Shown here: positions 17,310-26,181 of the stretch, one piece after another
How the letters are laid out: the number at the start of each line of letters is the position of its first letter
How positions within the stretch are numbered: position 1 is the first letter of the stretch
DNA from: Cytophagales bacterium
Lineage (GTDB): Bacteria > Bacteroidota > Bacteroidia > Cytophagales > Cyclobacteriaceae
Direction of reading: 5' to 3'
Assembly: GCA_017303795.1 (NCBI GenBank)
Contig: JAFLBR010000004.1
Coordinates: forward strand, 1-64,000
Length of the DNA stretch: 64,000 bases
Made by a program: the position numbers and the translations under genes
Notes under the pieces: generated by a model
What the model saw: the letters and a program-made list of their open reading frames with translations, nothing else
The model's database searches: none
Told to the model about the DNA's origin: nothing

Positions 17310-17540
17310 ATGAGACTACAAGTAATACAAGACGGAGAAGGTAATAACGCTGGGGTATTTATTCCTATGGAAGATTGGACATTGATTAAAAACCAATATC
17401 CTGACATTGAAAACATTGATAGTGATCTGCCGCAATGGGAAAAAGATTTAATTGATACAAGGCTGGATGCTATCGCTAAAAACCCTGAACGATTAAAGTC
17501 TGGCAAAGATCTTTTGCAAGAGTTAAAGCGTAAAATTTAA
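17310..17540 (+). CDS. Antitoxin of a RelE/ParE module, 76 aa
   Basis: The 76-residue acidic protein starts MRLQVIQDGEGNNAGVFIPM, then has a helical C-terminal half with KNPERLKSGKDLLQELKRKI. The first part resembles the DNA-binding strand of small antitoxins, and the helix after it is the type that wraps a RelE/ParE toxin. The stop codon TAA at 17538-17540 overlaps the toxin ATG by one base, which ensures coupled translation. The assignment rests on size, composition and this arrangement. Confidence 0.8.
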   Translation: MRLQVIQDGEGNNAGVFIPMEDWTLIKNQYPDIENIDSDLPQWEKDLIDTRLDAIAKNPERLKSGKDLLQELKRKI

Positions 17541-17842
17541 TGCCTTATCAATTAAAACATTTTGATGAAGTAGAAGCAGATGTAAATAATGCAAAAGCAT
17601 GGTACAAGGAACAAAAAGAAGGTCTGGAAATTGAGTTTGCTACTGCTCTTGAAAAGACGATTAATCGTATTTTAGAAACACCCAAAGTATACTCCGTTCG
17701 TTATAAAAAAGTACGCATAGCACACCCTAGAAAGTTTCCGTATAATATCCATTTTTATATTGATGAACCGAATAACACTGTTGTCATCACCGCAATCCTT
17801 CACAACAAGAGACATCCGAAAATCGCTAAGAAAAGAGTATAA
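17540..17842 (+). CDS. RelE/ParE-family toxin, 100 aa
   Basis: An intact 100-residue toxin of the RelE/ParE superfamily, which acts on ribosome-bound mRNA or on gyrase, depending on subgroup. Recognisable parts are the N-terminal strand and helices (VEADVNNAKAWYKEQKEGLE), the FxxALEKTINRILETP helix, RKFPYNIHFYIDE and the end strand VVITAILHNKRHPKIAKKR. HNKRHP is the typical C-terminal motif of this branch. It overlaps the antitoxin gene by one base. Unlike the broken toxin at 5331-5639, all residues of the core are present, so the module can be active. Confidence 0.9.
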   Translation: MPYQLKHFDEVEADVNNAKAWYKEQKEGLEIEFATALEKTINRILETPKVYSVRYKKVRIAHPRKFPYNIHFYIDEPNNTVVITAILHNKRHPKIAKKRV

Positions 17843-17896
17843 AGCACTTAGGAATTAATCAAAGCATTCATTTTCATTAGCAAATAAAAATTCATC

Positions 17897-20800
17897 CTAC
17901 TTCACCACCACCCGTATCCCTTCCGAATGACTCGCAAACTCCGGGGCATACATACATTGAATATTGGTTACGCCATTCGAGAAATCGCCTTTTTGCGATA
18001 CGCGTAAATCATATTCAAATACATACTTGCCTTTACCCAAATACCCGATAAAGAAGTTGGTGGCCAGATCGCGCGTGCTTTCGTAGTAATACAATCCGTC
18101 CTGATATTTATAGGTAGAGATTGTAGTAGTCGGTTCAAAACCAGCTGCCCGCATATCTTTCAGGTGTACGTATTCCATATCGCGATCTACCCGCAATTCA
18201 ATCCGCACTTTCACCAGATCACCCACTTGCAAAGGAGATTTTTCTGTAATGGGTGTAATCACCGGCCCGCGATCAGTATTCACTTGTTTGAAAAGTTGTT
18301 TCTTCAACTTCAGCGGAGTTTCAGCCGGAGTAATTTTATCCAACTGCTCAAAGTATTGCCAGTACGCTGCGCCCCATGCCACACCCTCATCTGTTTTTGA
18401 AATCGTAATCTTGCCCATGTCGGATTTAATTTCTCCAGCCTGCCAGGCCGTTTTAAAATAACCGGTGCCTGCTTCCACTTTGGTGTCTTCGCGTTTGGTT
18501 GGATCTATTATTTCGTTTCCAACTTTAACTTCTACCAGTTTTGTGTTGGCCAGTGCATCAGTACCTCTGCGTAATAAAGCATAGCAAGCTTCGGTAGTGG
18601 CTTTGGTAGTTTTCCAATCCTGCGTTTGCTTTTGTTTCAGCAGCCATACTTTTAATTCTTCTACTGCTTTCACATCTTTTGCAACCTCATCATACACTTC
18701 AATCATCAAGGCCTGAGTTTCAATAGGCGCCTGATACCAATAGTAGCCACGATCGGTTTTCCAATACATGCCCGTTTCTTCTGATCGCAATGCGCGTTCG
18801 CTAAATGATTTTATCATCGCAGCCGGAGTTAACTTATCATCAAAGCGATGCAACGCTAAACTCAGCATGCCTTCCATGTAGAGTCCTTTACGCAACCAGT
18901 ATTTTTTTGCTTGTCCTGAATAGTAGTTGAAAGCTTCTTTTACATCATCAGGAATTACAACATCTTTAAAATAACTGCGCATGTACAGGTAATGAATCTG
19001 ACTGTAGCCCAAATGATCATCTTCTAATTTGGTTAAGCCCCGTTTCGCGTTAGCTTTCAATTCATCATAATCGTTCTTTAACTGATAATCAAGATAACCC
19101 ACTGCCTTAGTTACCATATTCCAGATGCGGGCATCTTCGCGCACAGCACGCACACCCAACACATCTAAATGCCCCATACCACTAACAATGTGCTGCGTCA
19201 TGTACCGATCTTCCTTAAAGCCCGGAAACCAACTGAACCCGCCACTTGCATTTTGTGCTTTGATAATTTTATCCAATGCACGTTCCTGCTCATTCGCCAT
19301 GCGATTGAGATCGAATAATAAACCTACATTGCGCTTGCGTTGCGATTCATCTTTGGCGTGCAACACCCACGGAGTTTCTTCCAGCAAAGCCGATTTTAAT
19401 TCCTGATTTTTTTCAAGATTAGAAAGTAAAGCATTGGGCTGAATATTCTTCCACGTATCAAACACCTGCTTAATGCGTGGGTTTGAATTAGCAATGTGAG
19501 CGGCAATACTATTCGCATAAAACTTACTGTAGGTTTGCTCCACACAATCGTATGGATATTCCATCAGGTAAGGCAACGATTGAATGGCATACCACGCTGG
19601 GTTAGAGGTGAACTCCAGAGTAAAGCGATGATGGCGCAACGTTTTCGATTTGTTGTCCACCATTTTTTCGAACTTAAACGTTTTGGTTTGCTTACCGCGA
19701 ATAGGCAGTGGCAATGATTCCGTTACCAGCATTCTGTTTGTAACAACGGGAATAGTCATCTCTTCGCCATCCGAAAAATTACCGGCCTTGGCCACCACCC
19801 GATACGTAAGCGCCTGCACACCTTCCGGAATTTCAATGCTCCATTCTAAGTTGGTGCTTTGGCGGGGCTTCAGCGAAAAAGGTTTTGCCTTGTCGCTATT
19901 CTTCATCTGCACATCTACCGACTTCATAGTAAGTGCATCAAAAAATTCCAGTTGAGCCTGACCGGCTAACTCCGCATCAACCAGACTGCTCACTTTCACC
20001 GCAAAAATCATTTTGTCATTCTCGCGGAAGAAGCGTGGCTGGTTCGGCACCACCATCAGTTCTTTTTGTGTTACCAGATGATTTACAATTGAGCCCGATT
20101 TTAAATCAGGCGTATGCGCAAAGCCCAACATCTTCCAGCGGGTAAGCGCTTCGGGAATGGTGAAGCTGATAATAATCTCACCTTCGGCATTGGTTTGTAA
20201 GTGCGGATAAAAGAAAGCAGTTTCATTAAAGTTGGTGCGCACTTTTACTGCTGAGAAGTCTTCTGGTTCTTTTGAAGCCGGTTTCTGTTGCACTTTAGTT
20301 GAATCCTCTTTATCCACTGTACCATATCCCACTACCACAGACTCTTCCAACGGAGCGGCTGCCATATCCAACATTGCCTCAGCTTCATTTGTTACCACTT
20401 CAGATTTCGCAGCACGTCTCTTTTCATTACGGCCACCAGCACTTAACCCATAAAGCCTACCTCCATAATAATAATCATAGAAACTATACCCAAACCAATT
20501 GAAGCTATCGAAGTAAGTTCCATTTGGTGATCGATTGTAATCCGGATTCCAGTTATTGCTGAATAGTGAGAGATCTTTTCTGTTAAATCCGTTGGTACTA
20601 CTCCACCCTAATCGCGCATAATGCGAATTAAAGAAGTTGGCATACCAACTGTTGCTGCGGAATTGATCCAGCGATTCATCGTAAAGCGTGGCCACCATTT
20701 CAGCTGCAACTTTTTCGGCACCGTTACCTTTAATTTTAATTTTCCATTGCTCCTGTTGACCAGGTTGCAACTTATCTCTGAAACTCTCGAAAGTGATGTT

Positions 20801-23800
20801 CAGATTTTTATTGGAGAACGGCACTGAAATGGTTTCACTTTGTTTATATAGGCGATTGTCTTTAATAAACGTAACGTGAATAGCCAGATTACCGCGATCA
20901 GCTTCCGTAACCGGAACTTCAAACATCCGCTGTTCATTTTTTAATTCAATCCACTCGTGTTTTAATAATTGGCCATCGCGTTCTACTTCATACAAGGCCA
21001 CAATTTTTTTATCGGCCGTGCCAATCGTAAAACTTGCTTTTTCTCCAGGCTCTGCCGATAGCTTAACCGGTTGAAAATATTTTACCTGTGGCGTTGGGAT
21101 TGTTTTTTCAGAAGGTGCCGACACGGTGAAATAACTCACTTCTTTTACTTCCTGTCCGGAAGCATCCAGCGCTTTAATCTCCAACACATACTCACCCGAT
21201 TTCCATTTGTTAAGATTTTCAAGTGCGAAGGTTTTCTTTTCGGCTGTGTTGAAATTCAAATCGAAAACTTCTTTGGCGCGTTCCCATTTAAATTTGTTCG
21301 TTTCATCTTCAAACAGATCTACCGGAAAAAATTGATAATACTGTTCTCGCGAATAAAGTGCCCGATCAGGTTGCTCCCACTGGCGTGCCCGAAAGGCTTT
21401 GGCTGGCGATTTAAGTTCAAAGATTTTGATGTTCCCTTTCGCGGCTTCAAACTGTCCGGCAAGGTTGGTAGTTGAAATGGTAAACTCTTTGGCAGCCGTT
21501 ACCTGATCTTTGTTGATATTGCTGATGTACGCACTTACCTGAAACGATTTGTACCCAACCGAAATAGTGGTGCTGCTGCTGTGGGTTTCACCATTAATGT
21601 CGGTAACATCGGCATACACGGTGTAATCAAAAACCGGATCGGACGCACGATCTACATTGCGATCAGGAAGCGCTTGAAAGTTTACTACAAATTTTCCATC
21701 AGCATCGGTTTCAGTTTTACCATTGGTAATTTCCATTTCGGGTGAGTTGGGATAATAACCCCAGCGGCACCACCACCAGTACGGATACCGCGCCATGCGC
21801 ACTACGCGATAACTCACAGCCGCGCCATCAATGTTGGCTCCGGAATATGCGCGTGCAAAACCCTCGGCTTTAATGGTTTCATCTAACCGGAACGAACCTT
21901 TAACCGGCTCAAAGTCCACTTCAAATTTTGGTCGCTTGTATTCTTCTACTGAAAAGTGAACTGTGCCACTTCCGGTCTGCAAACTCATCTGTCCGGTTAG
22001 TCCGGTAGAAGGCGCAGTGAATGTCCCGCTAAACGTACCGTACTCGTTAGTAGTTACCTGCACATTGCCGCGCTCCTGATTATTCACATCATAAAGTCTT
22101 ACGGTATGATTAGATTTTCTTCCCAGCTCAGAAGTTTTACCATCGGTATTAACTACCAGTCCTTTAAAGTAAATGGTTTGTCCCGGCCTATAGATCGCAC
22201 GATCCAAAAAGAAAAATGTTTGTACCCGCTTCTCGCGACCGTACTCAACATTTTGATGAATGTTCCCACCATAGTAAGAATACTTATCAATAGGTTCGGT
22301 GCTGTTGCAATCGTTACGATAACTGAAGTTGATGGAGAAATTATAATGTTCGTTCTTCAGATACGGTACTTTAAAATATCCTTTTGAATCGGAAGTGTAC
22401 GCACCAATTTTCCTGGCTTCGTATTGTTGCTTTCGCGAGTTGTAAGTGTAAGAATAAAGCTCAGCCAAAACTCCGGCAAACGGTTGGCCGCTTTTACGAT
22501 TGAGCACAAACACTTCGGTGTTGCCATCTTTTGTAGAGCGATGGATATAGCTGATGTTTGAAATGGATGTGAACGCATAGGCCAATCCGTTTTTACTGGT
22601 AGCAAAATCGGGGCGGTGACTAAACAACACCATGTATTCGCCTTCGGGCAGCGCATCTAACTTTACTTCCAGACTATGTTGTTGATAGTCGCGATCATCG
22701 GGTAACGTAAACCTGCCTGTCTTTACTGGTGTTTTAGGCAAAAAGAATTCAATAAACTTTTCTTCCCGATCAACATTATAATTACGTTCCCACTTTCTTC
22801 GTTGAGTCTGTACTTCTTCGCGAGTGGTTTTAATGATGCGGTAATGTAAATCGGTTACATTTTTATAGTGCACCAGCGCCCGAAACAATTCGCCCGGAAT
22901 ATTATTTTCTTCAATAACAGCACTGAGTGTTTTTGCTTGCAGATCGCGCTGCAGGTTTTCACATTGAATGGCACCATCCGAATCGGGGAATCTTTTTTTA
23001 GCTGTCTCGGCAATTTCAAATGCTTTCTTTAAATCCCACTTGTGCGCTTCTGATTGTAATGGTTTATACAGTTGGCCTTGCTCCACATATGTTTGAGCCA
23101 GCAAAAACGTAGCGCGGGTTGAAATGGAATGTGCCTGATACTGTTGTTCTAATTTCTCTAAAGCGATTCGGTACAACTTATCTTTATCGGGCAGCACCAG
23201 GTTGCTGTGCATAAAAGTTATGCGAGCCAGATCCAGATCAACCAGTGCTTCGGGATCTTTATCACCAAGATGAAAGCGTGTTAACTCCTGTAACAACTGT
23301 ACAGCAAAATACTTCAGCGAAAAAGTATCTTGGGTGGTGATGTTTAAACTTGCAAACGTAGCAGCATCGGCAAGATAATTTTCCTGATCTAACACAAACG
23401 CATAAACCGGTTGCGTAAGAGCAGCTTCACTACCTGAAGCAAACGTGAGGGCACGATGCGCCAGAAAATCAAACAGGGTAGGGCGGTAACTGCGACCGCG
23501 GCCATCACCGGTATGCATTACCGGTTCATATAAATCAATTCGCGTGTTTTTACTTTTGTCGGCTTCCTGTAAGGAAAGTTTATACTGCTGCAGTGTTTCT
23601 TCCACTATCTTATTCAAACTCCAGGTTTCAATATCATCTTGCTGGGTGGTGGTTTCGCTGCGATTATAAAACCGGTAGCGATTGTTCTGATAATATTGCC
23701 AATACATTTCGCCCAGCATGGAATGCAGCAACGGCTTGGTCGGGAAGGTGGCGGTATTGGCTTCGTCTCGTAATCGATTCAGGTTTTTAACAAAGGCATT

Positions 23801-24052
23801 CTCTTCTTTGTAATCGGTAAATTTTAGTTGGTGAATAACTGCTTTTACCAACTGGGGTGCGTTCTGTTCTTTCTTGGCTTCTTCATAAATTGTGTTAACC
23901 ACTTTTAAAGCCGACTCCGGTAATCCTTTGTTCTCAAAATCTGCTACCTGTTGCCAGGCCTTTTCATAATCGTAAGGCATTGTATGTTTAGTTTGTTCAA
24001 AATCGATACTTATTAACAAGCTTGCTAAAATGACCAGTAGCTGTGTTTTCAT
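17897..24052 (-). CDS. Alpha-2-macroglobulin family protein with thioester, 2051 aa
   Basis: A giant exported protein with an N-terminal signal-like hydrophobic segment and no clear lipobox. Residues to about 550 are helical and include a TPR-like region. MG domains follow: MG2-like with VFVLNRKSGQPFAGVLAELY, then RAIYRPGQTIYFKGLV. The alpha-2-macroglobulin core includes FVKVRTNFNETAFFYPHL-type sequence near residue 1270. The thioester motif CVEQ begins at Cys1503 in EYPYDCVEQTYSKFYANSIA. The helical thioester domain then continues (GGFSWFPGF, residues about 1590). Bacterial relatives trap attacking proteases in the periplasm or on the surface. A stretch at 1239-1244 (VVVGYG) resembles the start of TonB-receptor plug domains. 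It is a single-gene unit after a very long palindrome; no penicillin-binding protein 1C gene is adjacent. Confidence 0.93.
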   Translation of the reverse strand: MKTQLLVILASLLISIDFEQTKHTMPYDYEKAWQQVADFENKGLPESALKVVNTIYEEAKKEQNAPQLVKAVIHQLKFTDYKEENAFVKNLNRLRDEANTATFPTKPLLHSMLGEMYWQYYQNNRYRFYNRSETTTQQDDIETWSLNKIVEETLQQYKLSLQEADKSKNTRIDLYEPVMHTGDGRGRSYRPTLFDFLAHRALTFASGSEAALTQPVYAFVLDQENYLADAATFASLNITTQDTFSLKYFAVQLLQELTRFHLGDKDPEALVDLDLARITFMHSNLVLPDKDKLYRIALEKLEQQYQAHSISTRATFLLAQTYVEQGQLYKPLQSEAHKWDLKKAFEIAETAKKRFPDSDGAIQCENLQRDLQAKTLSAVIEENNIPGELFRALVHYKNVTDLHYRIIKTTREEVQTQRRKWERNYNVDREEKFIEFFLPKTPVKTGRFTLPDDRDYQQHSLEVKLDALPEGEYMVLFSHRPDFATSKNGLAYAFTSISNISYIHRSTKDGNTEVFVLNRKSGQPFAGVLAELYSYTYNSRKQQYEARKIGAYTSDSKGYFKVPYLKNEHYNFSINFSYRNDCNSTEPIDKYSYYGGNIHQNVEYGREKRVQTFFFLDRAIYRPGQTIYFKGLVVNTDGKTSELGRKSNHTVRLYDVNNQERGNVQVTTNEYGTFSGTFTAPSTGLTGQMSLQTGSGTVHFSVEEYKRPKFEVDFEPVKGSFRLDETIKAEGFARAYSGANIDGAAVSYRVVRMARYPYWWWCRWGYYPNSPEMEITNGKTETDADGKFVVNFQALPDRNVDRASDPVFDYTVYADVTDINGETHSSSTTISVGYKSFQVSAYISNINKDQVTAAKEFTISTTNLAGQFEAAKGNIKIFELKSPAKAFRARQWEQPDRALYSREQYYQFFPVDLFEDETNKFKWERAKEVFDLNFNTAEKKTFALENLNKWKSGEYVLEIKALDASGQEVKEVSYFTVSAPSEKTIPTPQVKYFQPVKLSAEPGEKASFTIGTADKKIVALYEVERDGQLLKHEWIELKNEQRMFEVPVTEADRGNLAIHVTFIKDNRLYKQSETISVPFSNKNLNITFESFRDKLQPGQQEQWKIKIKGNGAEKVAAEMVATLYDESLDQFRSNSWYANFFNSHYARLGWSSTNGFNRKDLSLFSNNWNPDYNRSPNGTYFDSFNWFGYSFYDYYYGGRLYGLSAGGRNEKRRAAKSEVVTNEAEAMLDMAAAPLEESVVVGYGTVDKEDSTKVQQKPASKEPEDFSAVKVRTNFNETAFFYPHLQTNAEGEIIISFTIPEALTRWKMLGFAHTPDLKSGSIVNHLVTQKELMVVPNQPRFFRENDKMIFAVKVSSLVDAELAGQAQLEFFDALTMKSVDVQMKNSDKAKPFSLKPRQSTNLEWSIEIPEGVQALTYRVVAKAGNFSDGEEMTIPVVTNRMLVTESLPLPIRGKQTKTFKFEKMVDNKSKTLRHHRFTLEFTSNPAWYAIQSLPYLMEYPYDCVEQTYSKFYANSIAAHIANSNPRIKQVFDTWKNIQPNALLSNLEKNQELKSALLEETPWVLHAKDESQRKRNVGLLFDLNRMANEQERALDKIIKAQNASGGFSWFPGFKEDRYMTQHIVSGMGHLDVLGVRAVREDARIWNMVTKAVGYLDYQLKNDYDELKANAKRGLTKLEDDHLGYSQIHYLYMRSYFKDVVIPDDVKEAFNYYSGQAKKYWLRKGLYMEGMLSLALHRFDDKLTPAAMIKSFSERALRSEETGMYWKTDRGYYWYQAPIETQALMIEVYDEVAKDVKAVEELKVWLLKQKQTQDWKTTKATTEACYALLRRGTDALANTKLVEVKVGNEIIDPTKREDTKVEAGTGYFKTAWQAGEIKSDMGKITISKTDEGVAWGAAYWQYFEQLDKITPAETPLKLKKQLFKQVNTDRGPVITPITEKSPLQVGDLVKVRIELRVDRDMEYVHLKDMRAAGFEPTTTISTYKYQDGLYYYESTRDLATNFFIGYLGKGKYVFEYDLRVSQKGDFSNGVTNIQCMYAPEFASHSEGIRVVVK

Positions 24053-24076
24053 AAAAATTTGTAGTTATTATGTTGC

Positions 24077-24173
24077 TTGATGTTGCGAGCCATGCGCAAT
24101 CAGGCGTCAAGACGGCTGTAAATTTAAGTAAACAGCCGTCAGACGCCTCTGCTCAAGTTTTGCGCAACATCAG
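24077..24173. repeat. Nested 95-nt palindrome upstream of the macroglobulin gene
   Basis: The outer arms are 24078-24087 and 24163-24172 (10 bp, GATGTTGCG core, plus a wobble pair at 24077/24173). The inner arms are AGGCGTC (24102-24108) with GACGCCT (24142-24148), and GACGGCTGT (24111-24119) with ACAGCCGTC (24132-24140). Between the two inner stems lie AA on one side and A on the other. The loop is 12 nt of AT-rich sequence. Outer and inner stems are separated by 14 nt on both sides, a symmetric internal loop. It lies between the end of the UPF0102 gene and the macroglobulin start, both on the minus strand. Confidence 0.85.
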
Positions 24174-24228
24174 TAAGTTAATTCAACCCGTTTAAAATGG
24201 TCACTGCCTTAAGATGCAAAAAAGTTAG

Positions 24229-24268
24229 CATTCCATAAGGAGGAGAGAAAATTTCTCAAAAAGGAATG
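24229..24268. other. Second nested hairpin in the same gap
   Basis: CATTCC (24229-24234) pairs with GGAATG (24263-24268), and inside it GAGAAA (24245-24250) pairs with TTTCTC (24252-24257). It is 33 bases downstream of the UPF0102 stop and could be part of that operon's end, though no T-run follows. Confidence 0.4.
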
Positions 24269-24300
24269 GGGAACTACAAGTAAGTGTTTCAGAATCAGTC

Positions 24301-24654
24301 TCAATAAAACGCATCTTCAAAGTGCCTGATCTCGGGCTTGCCATATTTCATGCTAATGGCAATTACATCGTAGCGTACATTGCCATCGTATTTTCTTTCG
24401 TAGGTGTATTGCTCGGCACCAAATACAATGTTTTTAGCTTTGTGGTAATCCACAAATTCTTCGGGGTAGCCAAAGGCATCGCTTGAGCGCATCTTCACTT
24501 CCACAAATACCAACCACCCCGCCTTGCGCACAATCAAATCAATTTCCGATCGCTTATAGCGATAGTTACGCTCCACAATTTCATAACCTGCTTGTTGCAG
24601 AAAGGCAGCGGCAAGGTCTTCGCCATCTTTTCCTTTTTGTTGCTTATCGTTCAT
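24301..24654 (-). CDS. UPF0102/YraN family nuclease-like protein
   Basis: The 117 residues match the UPF0102 family, whose fold is that of PD-(D/E)XK nucleases. The N-terminal helix (QQKGKDGEDLAAAFLQQAGYEI) and the core residues Glu37, Asp39 (RSEIDLIVRK) and Glu52-x-Lys54 (FVEVKMRSS) are all present, so a metal-dependent nuclease site is preserved. FGYPEEFVDYHKAKNI is the usual following segment. The cellular role of the family is not settled. The VOC protein gene ends 8 bases upstream on the same strand, so the two are probably co-transcribed. Confidence 0.92.
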   Translation of the reverse strand: MNDKQQKGKDGEDLAAAFLQQAGYEIVERNYRYKRSEIDLIVRKAGWLVFVEVKMRSSDAFGYPEEFVDYHKAKNIVFGAEQYTYERKYDGNVRYDVIAISMKYGKPEIRHFEDAFY

Positions 24655-24662
24655 GGTGAAAT

Positions 24663-25115
24663 TTATTCGCGTGCGTCATTTATCTCAATCCAATACCCAT
24701 CGGGGTCTTTAAAGTAAATTTGTTTTACGCCATCAACCCGTTTGGTAATCGTGCCTTTGCTGCCACCCCAATCTTCAAACTCTATCTTGTGTTTCTTCAA
24801 TACTTCCACAAACTGATCTACCGACTGCACACTAAAACATAAATGGATGTTTTTATCCTGAGTTACTTTTGCCCGCGCACCTTCAATCAAATGTAAATGA
24901 CTTTTGGGGCCGACCTCAAACCACGTGTGCTTACCATCGTGAAAGGGTTCTGGAATAGTGTCCAACCCAATTATGGTTTCATAAAAATGGCGGCTGGTTT
25001 TTAAATCCTGCACATAAACCGCAATGTGATTTAACCTAACCTGCGCCTGGCGTTGTGCTGTTGCCGCACTTGCGCTTAAGGCGAAAACTAAAAATGTTGT
25101 CAGAAACTTTTTCAT
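24663..25115 (-). CDS. Exported VOC-family (glyoxalase-like) protein
   Basis: A 150-residue vicinal-oxygen-chelate protein with an N-terminal signal peptide (MKKFLTTFLVFALSASAATA). The domain begins VRLNHIAVYVQDLKTSRHFY, where His30 is the first metal ligand, and continues with SHLHLIEG and a C-terminal VKQIYFKDPDGYWIEINDA with the glutamate ligand. Similar proteins act as glyoxalases, dioxygenases or resistance proteins. The substrate cannot be read from the sequence, and the periplasmic address makes a plain glyoxalase I role less likely. It is divergent from the phosphosugar isomerase gene, with 67 bases between. Confidence 0.9.
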   Translation of the reverse strand: MKKFLTTFLVFALSASAATAQRQAQVRLNHIAVYVQDLKTSRHFYETIIGLDTIPEPFHDGKHTWFEVGPKSHLHLIEGARAKVTQDKNIHLCFSVQSVDQFVEVLKKHKIEFEDWGGSKGTITKRVDGVKQIYFKDPDGYWIEINDARE

Positions 25116-25155
25116 GTTTACGTGATGTTTAAAATCGAGGTAAGTGGAATCTCCT

Positions 25156-25163
25156 TACCTTTG
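25156..25163 (+). promoter_or_regulatory. -7 element upstream of the phosphosugar isomerase gene
   Basis: TACCTTTG matches TAnnTTTG and lies 20 bases before the ATG. A clear -33 box at the preferred distance is not visible; the closest is TTTA at 25128-25131, 24 bases away. Confidence 0.45.
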
Positions 25164-25182
25164 TGCATAAGTTACGGAAAGA

Positions 25183-26181
25183 ATGAAGAAACTAATAGAA
25201 GGTTTTACATTACAGTTGGCTCACGGGTTAAAGATCGGGCAATCGGTGGATCTGGTGCGGCCGGGTAGCGACATTCGTAACATACTTATTACCGGCATGG
25301 GCGCATCGGGCATCGGGGCCAATCTGGTGGAATCGCTCACGTTTGGGCGCGTACCTATTCCCATAACGGTTTGCAAAGGGTATAACATTCCGCAGTTTGT
25401 TAGTCCGCATACGTTATTCATTGCTTGCTCGTACAGTGGCGATACAGAAGAAACGCTGGCTGCGGTGCAGAAAGCTATGTTGAAGCGGGCACACATTATT
25501 TGTATTACTTCGGGCGGCAAGTTGTTGGAGCTTGCCAAAGAATATAATCTGTACTGGATTCAGATTCCGGGCGAATCAAAAAGTCCGCGTGGTAATCTGG
25601 GCTATATGATGATCTCGTTGCTATATGCCTTGTATCACACCAACCTGATTGGCGCTGCGTTTATAAAAGAAACTGAAAATGCTATTGAACATCTTAACCG
25701 GTGTGAGAAAGCGGTTGAATCGGAAGCCGAACTGATTGCTAAAAAGCTAAAAGGGAAGTTGCCCATTATCTATTGCGATGAACGATTAAAAGCAATGGCT
25801 ATTCGTTTTCAGAATCAGATTAATGAAAACGCCAAACAGTTGGCTCATGTTAATACCTTTCCGGAGATGAACCACAACGAAATTGCAGGCTGGCAATTTC
25901 CGGAAGCAGTACTGCAACACGCGCAGGTAATTTATTTGTATTCCGATCATGACCATCAGCGTGTAGAAAAGCGTATGGAAATCTGCCGACCAGTTTTTGA
26001 GAAGCGATCCAACACCATTATAGATATTGTAGCTGAGGGGGCATCGTTGCTGGAACAATATTATTACCTGATTCACCTTACTGATTGGATTTCATTTTAC
26101 CTCGCGAAAGAAAACGGAGTGGAAGCCGGTCCGCTGGAAGCCATTGAACATGTAAAGGAAGAATTGGGGCGGATAAAATAA
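25183..26181 (+). CDS. Bifunctional phosphoglucose/phosphomannose isomerase (SIS)
   Basis: The 332 residues contain two SIS (sugar isomerase) subdomains. The first has the conserved ITGMGASGIGANLVESL and SYSGDTEETLAA, the phosphosugar-binding signature. The second includes NHNEIAGWQFPE and the C-terminal DWISFYLAKENGVE with EAIEHVKEELG. This is the family that interconverts glucose-6-P with fructose-6-P and mannose-6-P with fructose-6-P. lipB begins on the very next base, and the hypothetical gene after it is 21 bases on, so three genes form an operon. Confidence 0.92.
   Translation: MKKLIEGFTLQLAHGLKIGQSVDLVRPGSDIRNILITGMGASGIGANLVESLTFGRVPIPITVCKGYNIPQFVSPHTLFIACSYSGDTEETLAAVQKAMLKRAHIICITSGGKLLELAKEYNLYWIQIPGESKSPRGNLGYMMISLLYALYHTNLIGAAFIKETENAIEHLNRCEKAVESEAELIAKKLKGKLPIIYCDERLKAMAIRFQNQINENAKQLAHVNTFPEMNHNEIAGWQFPEAVLQHAQVIYLYSDHDHQRVEKRMEICRPVFEKRSNTIIDIVAEGASLLEQYYYLIHLTDWISFYLAKENGVEAGPLEAIEHVKEELGRIK

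Noticed and set aside
22106-22387. Plus-strand frames within the macroglobulin gene
   Set aside because: They lie wholly in the reverse of a continuous 2051-codon frame and show no recognisable domains.
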